DNA from: Lachnospiraceae bacterium UBA7160
Lineage (GTDB): Bacteria > Bacillota > Clostridia > Lachnospirales > Lachnospiraceae
Direction of reading: 5' to 3'
DNA length: 64,000 nt
Assembly (NCBI GenBank): GCA_002491565.1
Contig: DKWE01000084.1
Span: 4,279 to 68,278 of the forward strand
The position numbers and the translations under genes are program-made. The notes beneath the pieces are model-generated. The model saw only the letters and a program-made list of their open reading frames with translations. It was not told the DNA's origin and did not search any database. Of the stretch, positions 51,269 through 57,767 are shown one piece after another. Each line of letters begins with the position of its first letter. Positions within the stretch are counted from its first letter, which is position 1.

Positions 51269-51876
51269 AATTTGATGTTGCAAAATTACAATGGACCAGG
51301 GAACCGGATGACTATCGGATTTCCCCGGAGAAAATCGAGATTACCACAAAGCCGCATACCGATTTGTGGCAGAGAACCTATTACCATTTTCGCAATGACA
51401 ACGCGCCTGTCCTTCAGATGAAGACCAGCGAGCCGTTCTTTTCTTTTGTTGTGAAAACGGAATTTGCAAGCCACCATCGGTTTGACCAGTGTGGGGTTGT
51501 CGTTTATCTGGACAGCGAGAACTGGATCAAAGGATCGATCGAATATGAAAATGACCAATTCCAGCATCTTGGAAGTGTTGTAACCAATCACGGCTATTCG
51601 GATTGGGCTACAACAGAAATTGACGCCAATATAAAATCTATGTGGTACCGGCTGAGCCGTCGGGAAGATGATTTCCGCATCGAATGCTCGGAAGATGGTA
51701 TTACATACCGTCAGATCCGGATTTGCCATCTGCTGGAGGGTACGGGAGAAATCTCATTTGGCATCTATGCCTGCAGCCCGGAAGATTCCTCTTTTCTGGC
51801 TACTTTTACCCACATGGAACTCACAGAATGCAAATGGCTGGCACATGACGGCCAGGCGCCGGATAACAACTTGTAG
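51265..51876 (+). CDS. DUF1349 protein (concanavalin-like fold)
   Basis: A 203-residue soluble protein of the YesU/DUF1349 family. Markers: TDLWQRTYYHFRNDNAP, HHRFDQCGVVVYLDSENWIK, a middle SVVTNHGYSDWA and GEISFGIYACSPEDSSF. The fold is a beta-sandwich like lectins. The ATG overlaps the stop of the acetyltransferase gene, so the two are coupled. The function of the family is not established; a role in sugar binding or processing is a guess from the fold. Confidence 0.9.
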   Translation: MKFDVAKLQWTREPDDYRISPEKIEITTKPHTDLWQRTYYHFRNDNAPVLQMKTSEPFFSFVVKTEFASHHRFDQCGVVVYLDSENWIKGSIEYENDQFQHLGSVVTNHGYSDWATTEIDANIKSMWYRLSRREDDFRIECSEDGITYRQIRICHLLEGTGEISFGIYACSPEDSSFLATFTHMELTECKWLAHDGQAPDNNL

Positions 51877-51917
51877 TGCTTTCGCAGCCTGATCTTTGAC
51901 AACGAAACAGGCTAACT

Positions 51918-51989
51918 AGCAAAGGTGGGCGGAACTGTCAACGGTACTATAATCGGACTATATCCTCCATCGACAGTCCCGCCTTTGCT
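51918..51989. repeat. Long imperfect palindrome after the DUF1349 gene
   Basis: AGCAAAGGTGGGCGGAACTG followed by TC pairs with GACAGTCCCGCCTTTGCT (51972-51989), with further pairing inside (GGTACTATA with TATATCC). It has no T run. It may be a terminator or a small palindromic repeat. The remaining part of 51877-52129 shows nothing else. Confidence 0.5.
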
Positions 51990-52129
51990 GGTAATCAATC
52001 AAACATCTCTCTTCATTGCGGCTCCTCATACGGTCAAGGAAATACATATAACAATGCTCGCACCCTTCCCTGCATTTCACGCATCCATGCCATGGATTCC
52101 ATATATCATGCATAGAACACCCCCAAAGG

Positions 52130-52990
52130 TTAGGATCTACTTTGTTTCAGCTGTGTCAAAATATTTCCAATATCCCCATCGATACAGATCGACTGCTTTT
52201 TTATCTCATCCGGGCAGACAGCCTCCCCCTTATTCAGACAGGCATAGACTGCTTTCCTGTTCCCGGCCGTCATCTGCCAGAACGGATATTTAATAATGAC
52301 AGGGGTATTATAGCCAACCCCAAGTTCCAGAAAGAGGATTCGTCTGTCTTTTCTCGTCCGCAGGAAATTGTTGTACCGTTCTGCCGCCTGGTGCCAGCCC
52401 TCGTCCTCCACAAACTTATGATCCGCACGCAGGTTCATAGTCAGTGGTTTTCCGCAGTGGGGACATACCGGAAGAAGCTCTGACGGAATCCGCATTTCTT
52501 TCTGCCGTTCCATCATCCGGCGGATGATATCCTCATTTTCAAAGGTCTCCTGACAGCACGGTTCACTGCACTGGAACAGCCCATAATCCCCCTGGGTATA
52601 AAACAGCCTTTTCTTATCAAACCCGGCTTTCTGAAAACAGTGATCCACGTTCGTTGTTATCACAAAGTAATCCTTATCCTTTACCAGTCCAAGCAGCTCC
52701 TGATATACCGGTTTCGGCGCATCCATATAGCGGTTGACATAGATATAGCGGCTCCAGTACGCCCAATGCTCTTCCATCGTCTGGTACGGAAAAAATCCTC
52801 CTGTATACATATCATGGAACCCATATTTTTCTTCAAAATCCGAAAAATGCTGCCGGAAACGTTCTCCTGTATAGACAAACCCTGCAGAGGTGGAAAGCCC
52901 TACCCCTGCCCCGATCACCACGGCTTCCGCCGCTTCCAGTTCTTCTTTCATCCGTTCAATTTCCGGCGAGCTGCTCCTTGTAGATTTCAT
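52130..52990 (-). CDS. Class M sirtuin-like protein (SirTM type)
   Basis: A 286-residue Sir2-fold protein. NAD-binding motifs: VVIGAGVGLSTSAGF near residue 26, VITTNVDHCFQKAGF near 125, with a zinc ribbon formed by CSEPC and PVCPHCGKPL, and LFLELGVGYNTPVII. This pattern fits SirTM, the macrodomain-linked sirtuins that ADP-ribosylate a lipoyl-carrier protein rather than deacetylate. ATG at 52988-52990 is chosen since AAGGA lies 8 bases upstream; it overlaps the macrodomain gene by 35 bases. Normal SirTM operons also have GcvH-L and LplA2; none is visible here. Confidence 0.85.
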   Translation of the reverse strand: MKSTRSSSPEIERMKEELEAAEAVVIGAGVGLSTSAGFVYTGERFRQHFSDFEEKYGFHDMYTGGFFPYQTMEEHWAYWSRYIYVNRYMDAPKPVYQELLGLVKDKDYFVITTNVDHCFQKAGFDKKRLFYTQGDYGLFQCSEPCCQETFENEDIIRRMMERQKEMRIPSELLPVCPHCGKPLTMNLRADHKFVEDEGWHQAAERYNNFLRTRKDRRILFLELGVGYNTPVIIKYPFWQMTAGNRKAVYACLNKGEAVCPDEIKKQSICIDGDIGNILTQLKQSRS

Positions 52991-53735
52991 AATCGGCATC
53001 CTTGAAAACATTGAAAATCACCTCCATGTTACTATGTGTCTGTCCCTGATACTCCCTGACCGTGCGTATGGCGATCTCTGCGGCCTTATCATTTGGAAAA
53101 TGAAACTCCCCTGTGGAAATACAACAAAAAGCGATATTTTTCAAACCATTTTCTTCCGCCAGTTCCAGGCAGGAGCGGTAGCAGGATGCAAGCAGTTCCT
53201 GATCCCTCTCTGTCAGCTTGCCGGAAATAATCGGCCCCACCGTATGGATGACATACCGGCACGGCAGATTAAAGGCTGGCGTGATCTTTGCCTTTCCCGT
53301 CTCTTCCTCATGCCCTTGCTGCTCCACTATTTCAGCGCAGGCAAGCCGAAGCTGTATGCCGGAAAAAGTATGGATACAGTTGTCAATACAGCCGTGGCAT
53401 GGAGCGTAACATCCGGTCATCCCGCTGTTCGCCGCATTGACAATCGCGTCACACCGAAGTGTGGTGATATCTCCCTGCCACAGATAAATCCCCTCTGATA
53501 CCGGCTTCAGAGACTCCAAATCTGTAATTCCTTTCCTTGCAGTCTCCTCCTGCAAGTAAGCGTCCTGCACCTCTAACAATTCCCGCGCAGCCTTCCCCGG
53601 CATCCGAACATTCATCAGGGACCGCAAAAGCCGCATCTGCCCTGTACTGTCCTGCGGGATCTCCATATGCCTGTACCGGGGCTGCTCTTTTAATAGCTCC
53701 TTTATGAGAAAAATACGTCTCTCCACCTGGTTCAT
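52956..53735 (-). CDS. Zinc-dependent macrodomain ADP-ribosyl hydrolase
   Basis: A 259-residue protein. After an N-terminal helical region (1-80), the macrodomain has IYLWQGDITTLRCDAIVNAA and NSGMTGCYAPCHGCIDNCIH, whose Cys/His set marks the zinc-containing macrodomains. PCRYVIHTVGPI and ISTGEFHFPNDKAAEIAI follow. The family removes ADP-ribose from proteins, reversing the linked SirTM. First gene of the pair; ribosome site AAAGAAGGA before ATG. The pair forms a writer/eraser unit for ADP-ribosylation linked to oxidative stress in pathogens. Confidence 0.92.
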   Translation of the reverse strand: MNQVERRIFLIKELLKEQPRYRHMEIPQDSTGQMRLLRSLMNVRMPGKAARELLEVQDAYLQEETARKGITDLESLKPVSEGIYLWQGDITTLRCDAIVNAANSGMTGCYAPCHGCIDNCIHTFSGIQLRLACAEIVEQQGHEEETGKAKITPAFNLPCRYVIHTVGPIISGKLTERDQELLASCYRSCLELAEENGLKNIAFCCISTGEFHFPNDKAAEIAIRTVREYQGQTHSNMEVIFNVFKDADYEIYKEQLAGN

Positions 53736-53835
53736 ATCCAGTTCCTTCTTTCTACCACCTTAACCGGACACAGTTCATAACAGTTCCTGCAATGCAGACG
53801 GTGCTATACCCAGCATTTCCCTTGTTTCGGGGGCA

Positions 53836-53981
53836 ATCTCATTCATAACACGCACAGTATATCCCGAAGTCCCCCCAGGGTAGAATACGCATTAAGTGAG
53901 CTGGGCGAAACCCTGCGCCCCATCTTAGATTCTATGGCTGAATGGGGAGAAGCCTACAAAGCAAACCTGACGGATATATAA
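53836..53981 (+). pseudogene. HxlR-family regulator, frameshifted 3' remnant
   Basis: One frame reads TRTVYPEVPP up to 53877; after a one-base shift the next frame continues RVEYALSELGETLRPILDSM then AEWGEAYKANLTDI to a stop at 53981. Together they match the wing and C-terminal helix of HxlR proteins. The DNA-binding half is missing. It is not the same gene as hxlR at 50202. The rest of 53736-54045 holds the macrodomain gene leader and a hairpin at 53985-54008. Confidence 0.7.
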
Positions 53982-53984
53982 GGC

Positions 53985-54008
53985 AAGACCAGCCCTCCGG
54001 CTGGTCTT
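53985..54008. terminator. Hairpin after the HxlR remnant and GH51 gene
   Basis: Perfect 10-bp stem AAGACCAGCC (53985-53994) and GGCTGGTCTT (53999-54008), loop CTCC. It lies 4 bases past the remnant's stop and 38 bases past the convergent GH51 gene, so it may end both. Confidence 0.65.
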
Positions 54009-54045
54009 AAATAATGAGACATATAGCGCTGCCGCCAGCACATTA

Positions 54046-55992
54046 TCATTTCACAAATCGTATTACTGCAAAACTGTGCGGTCTGAGCACAATTTTCCCA
54101 CCTTCTGTCTCACATGTTTTTGGAACAATATTCTCCGGTTCATAAATGGTATTGCTCTGTGCCGGATCCCCGCTGATCTGTGTGATTACAGCCTTACTTT
54201 TGCACACACCTTCCACGGAAACGGTCTTCGCCTCATCGGATACATTCACAGCCTTGAGGATTACCGTTCCATCCGCGTCCTGAACTGCACTGAAGTACAG
54301 GCCTTCTTTCTCTTCCAGATCTTTGGTCCAGTCTGTTTCAAGAGTGCAGACACCACGGTTGCAGCTATACATCTGCTGCACATAATAGCTCGGTGTTCCG
54401 TAGGATTTCCCGCCGTTGAACCAGATCAGGTCCGGTGACCACTGCGTATATCCCAGTCGGGCAAACAAAGGTGCATAACATGCCATGACCACCACGTCTG
54501 CATTACGCTCAACACCTGTCAGGAACGCAGCCTCTGCCAGTGCTGCGCCAAGCGTATTGGCGCCCGGACAGTTCATGAGGCTTGCCAGTCCCGGAATATG
54601 GCATGCGTATTCTCCTGCAAATACCTTTACATCACGGTCATAGTTGTCATAAAAATGCACATTTTCATACAGCCATTCCGGCTTTGCATAGTAGTGTTCA
54701 TCCACCGCATGTACACAGTTTGGATTCTCTTTCCTTTCAGTACGATAGAAATTCCATCCGGCCACATACCGCTCTGAACTTACATCCGGACCGGCCGTTC
54801 CGATGATCTTAATCTCCGGATACTTCTCATGAATGCGCTGCTCAAACTTCTTTGCGCGCTTAAAGAATTCGTTATCTTCTGTCTCCCACTGTTCGTTACC
54901 TACACCGAGGTACTCCAGACCGAACGGCTCTGGATGCCCCATTTCGGCACGGACAGCTCCCCACTTCGTGTCGGCACTTCCGTTGGCAAACTCTATGAGA
55001 TCGATTGCATCCTGAATGTATTCTTCCAGTTCTTCGCTGTCTGCAGGCACAAACTCACTTGACATAAACTGGCATGCTAGGCCGACGCTGAGCACCGGAA
55101 GCGCTTTTGCGTTCAGATATTCGCAGAGCAGGAAATATTCATAATAGCCTACGCCAAGTGTCTGTCCATAATGAGCATAGTAGCAGGAAAGCGGATCCTT
55201 TCCGCCTTTATTGTAGACTGACCAGCGGTTCCAGTTAAACTTTCTTGTCTCAACCGGTCCCACACTGTTCTTCCACTGATAGCGGTTCTCCAGCGTATTT
55301 CCTTCTATGACACATCCGCCCGGGAATCTCATGAAGGACGGCTTAAGTGCCTCCAGCTTCTCAACAAGATCCTTTCTGAATACACCGCACACCGCATCTG
55401 ACGGCATCATAGAGAACTGATCAAATGCCATCACTGCGGCACCGCAAAGTGTCACAACAAAATCTGCCTTTTCCAGATCATCTGACACCTTCAGCTCGCA
55501 GGAATACTTCTTCCATTCTTTTCCTTCCTGCTCAATTGCAATCATTTCCTGCGCATAAGTAATGCCATCCTTCTTCACAGCTACGATCACATCTGCACAG
55601 CCACGAATGGATTTTGCATAAAAGGAAACCTTATATTTCAATACCTTCTTCACATACAGACCATCGTATGCTCTGTTCGTAAAGGAATCGCCTTCACGGA
55701 CACACTGAAATACCAGATAATGCGGATTCACTTCATTTAACGGCTCCTCTGCATGGATATAAAGCGCTGAACCATCGCCTCTGCCTTCATACAGCTCCCA
55801 TCCATATTTACCATGCGGAACAACTGTGTAGCCCTGTCTGCTTCCGCAGGCATATACCGCTTCAAAATTACGATTCTCAAGCATCTCTGCATGAAGTCCG
55901 CCATCCAGACCATAATTGATATCTTCAAAGAAAAGACCATACATGTCTTCCGAAATCGTTACTTTTGGTTCGTTTGCGATTTTAATATTCAT
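54046..55992 (-). CDS. Alpha-L-arabinofuranosidase, GH51
   Basis: A 648-residue enzyme without signal peptide. It starts with MYGLFFEDINYGLDGGLHAE; a CBM4-like insert covers about residues 55-195. The TIM barrel has MRFPGGCVIEG, acid/base Glu in LGVGNEQWETED and nucleophile Glu in VFAGEYACH, and a C-terminal beta-sandwich ends HSFAVIRF. It cleaves arabinofuranose side chains from arabinoxylan or arabinan oligosaccharides in the cytoplasm. ATG at 55990-55992 follows GGGAGGAAAAAT; the longer frame upstream is a remnant of a pgmB gene. Last gene of the operon running from the right edge. Confidence 0.93.
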   Translation of the reverse strand: MNIKIANEPKVTISEDMYGLFFEDINYGLDGGLHAEMLENRNFEAVYACGSRQGYTVVPHGKYGWELYEGRGDGSALYIHAEEPLNEVNPHYLVFQCVREGDSFTNRAYDGLYVKKVLKYKVSFYAKSIRGCADVIVAVKKDGITYAQEMIAIEQEGKEWKKYSCELKVSDDLEKADFVVTLCGAAVMAFDQFSMMPSDAVCGVFRKDLVEKLEALKPSFMRFPGGCVIEGNTLENRYQWKNSVGPVETRKFNWNRWSVYNKGGKDPLSCYYAHYGQTLGVGYYEYFLLCEYLNAKALPVLSVGLACQFMSSEFVPADSEELEEYIQDAIDLIEFANGSADTKWGAVRAEMGHPEPFGLEYLGVGNEQWETEDNEFFKRAKKFEQRIHEKYPEIKIIGTAGPDVSSERYVAGWNFYRTERKENPNCVHAVDEHYYAKPEWLYENVHFYDNYDRDVKVFAGEYACHIPGLASLMNCPGANTLGAALAEAAFLTGVERNADVVVMACYAPLFARLGYTQWSPDLIWFNGGKSYGTPSYYVQQMYSCNRGVCTLETDWTKDLEEKEGLYFSAVQDADGTVILKAVNVSDEAKTVSVEGVCKSKAVITQISGDPAQSNTIYEPENIVPKTCETEGGKIVLRPHSFAVIRFVK

Positions 55993-55999
55993 ATTTTTC

Positions 56000-56170
56000 C
56001 TCCCTGAATATTTAAGTCCAGCCAATGCATCATCTTCTGCCACAAGGCATTCTGATGGCTGTAAACGCAGCATATCCGCCATATTCCGTGTTCTCCAAAT
56101 ATTTTATACACTTCCAGAACAGTCGTTATCATAGTCAATCGTTTTCCGCAATGGGAACATACCGGAAAAG
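56000..56170 (-). pseudogene. Fragments of pgmB and of a SirTM-type sirtuin gene
   Basis: 56012-56082 encodes ADMLRLQPSECLVAEDDALA then GL, matching the C-terminal part of the intact beta-phosphoglucomutase at 62280 (ADMLHLQPSECMVVEDALAG) with one inserted codon. Just right of it, 56130-56170 matches 52436-52476 of the sirtuin gene at 35 of 41 bases and encodes PVCSHCGKRLTM, the zinc-ribbon segment. Both lie in the gap between the GH51 and DUF5605-like genes. They are too short to be functional and mark past recombination. Confidence 0.65.
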
Positions 56171-56228
56171 GACTGAATTGCTCAGTCCTCTTTTGTCCGC
56201 CTGTCATCACAGCCAGTTTATATCAATC

Positions 56229-57737
56229 CTATGCATTCAGCGCATCCCCGCTCAGCCGTATGATCAGAACAGCAATGCCCTCTTTAGCGGGCAGCCCTAC
56301 AAGAATTTCTCCATGCACTCCTGAGACAACCATGCTGCGGGTCATCTCCCACATATCAATAACCTCAACCTTGTAATCGCCATTCTCAGGCAAATTTAAT
56401 TTCATACGGCAGCTTGCAGAGCGTCCAAGATAATACAGCTTATAATCCGGATGTATTCCGACCGGCTGTGTCCATCTGCGGAGAAACGTTTGCATTACCT
56501 GCTCGGAGTTCACGTTCAGAAGAGCCTGCAGGAAGGGATGTCCCTCTGCCATGCCATTCGGATCACGTATTATATCATCACAGAACGGCTCCATAGGTCC
56601 CGGCAGACTTTCCAGAAACTCTCTTAAAAAGCGCATTCTCTCCGTCGCCTGTCCATAGAGCCTGCCGCCCTTCGCCCACCAGAGCACCTCATCATCCCGG
56701 TGGAACGTTTCTCCATGCGCTCCGTAGCAGCCAAAGGCGGTTACCGTCCAGACACGGTTCATAAACTCAAATCCGGAAAGATTCCCCCAATCTGCCTCGA
56801 TATTGCCCTCATAGCCCAATTCATCCACAATCACAGGAAGGTGATATTCCTTACGTAAATAATACGCATCTTTCGGATCACTGCCCTGATAGCTGACATG
56901 GGTAAGCCATGTGCGCTTCGGATAAGGTACAATCCCGTTATGGGCACTGATCAGATGATGATACGGATCATTCCCGGCAATGAATTCACCGAATGCATCC
57001 CAATCCTCGATTTTTTTCTCAAACACTACCTCGTATTCGTTGGAAAGCGCCCACCAGACATGATGGTATGCCGCCAGCCTGCGAACCGCGTAATCCAGGT
57101 AAACCAGATTGTCTTCCAAAAGCATGGCAGCAAAGCCCCAGCGGTCATACGGGTGGAAGAGGATGATATCTGCCTCAATCTCCATCTCCTCCAATGCCTT
57201 AAGGCAGCGATCGAGATGATCCCAGTAGCGCGGATCCGGCTTTCTCACATCCCAGCCATTATCCCTTCTCTCGAAGGGATAAAAGTCCGGGTCATTCTGG
57301 TTGTATGGCATACTTTTTGGGAAAATGCACATCCGTATTTTATTATACGGTGCTGTTCCAAGCGTTTTTATTGTATCCTCAATCACCTCCGGCAACTGGT
57401 GAACCCAGGCATAGCAGGTTGTCCCCACAGGAATGTACCGTGTCCCGTCATCATAGCAAAAATGACAGTCCTCCGTTCGAACCGGACCGTGGCAGGCAGC
57501 TGCCACGCATTCAAAGCTTCCCGTTTTCTTCTCTGTACCCCACTTCATCTCATACTGCCAGATTCCCTCTTTCATCGGCATAAATCGGACGCGTCCGAGA
57601 TTCTCATTTTCAGAGAATCCCCGGACAGACACACGTTCCCCATTCAGAGTAAACACTGCCTCAGGAATCACATCCATTTCCTGGGCCGTTCTGGGCATGC
57701 TGATTTCCAACATTCCATATCGTTTTATTTGTTCCAT
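56229..57737 (-). CDS. Putative glycoside hydrolase (DUF5060/DUF5605-like)
   Basis: A 502-residue protein without signal peptide. Residues 1-80 form a DUF5060-like beta-sandwich (VFTLNGERVSVRGFSENENL). A TIM-barrel-like domain follows with RYIPVGTTCYAWVHQ, NKIRMCIFPKS, the probable acid/base Glu in WWALSNEYEV and probable nucleophile in VIVDELGYEG. The last 100 residues are a DUF5605-type sandwich. The barrel is related to apiosidase-like and other clan GH-A families; the substrate is not established. It lies between GH51 and GH3 genes in one operon, so a hemicellulose or pectin side-chain activity is likely. Confidence 0.82.
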   Translation of the reverse strand: MEQIKRYGMLEISMPRTAQEMDVIPEAVFTLNGERVSVRGFSENENLGRVRFMPMKEGIWQYEMKWGTEKKTGSFECVAAACHGPVRTEDCHFCYDDGTRYIPVGTTCYAWVHQLPEVIEDTIKTLGTAPYNKIRMCIFPKSMPYNQNDPDFYPFERRDNGWDVRKPDPRYWDHLDRCLKALEEMEIEADIILFHPYDRWGFAAMLLEDNLVYLDYAVRRLAAYHHVWWALSNEYEVVFEKKIEDWDAFGEFIAGNDPYHHLISAHNGIVPYPKRTWLTHVSYQGSDPKDAYYLRKEYHLPVIVDELGYEGNIEADWGNLSGFEFMNRVWTVTAFGCYGAHGETFHRDDEVLWWAKGGRLYGQATERMRFLREFLESLPGPMEPFCDDIIRDPNGMAEGHPFLQALLNVNSEQVMQTFLRRWTQPVGIHPDYKLYYLGRSASCRMKLNLPENGDYKVEVIDMWEMTRSMVVSGVHGEILVGLPAKEGIAVLIIRLSGDALNA

Positions 57738-57767
57738 ATGCTCCTCCTGTTATGAAGTATCTTACTT

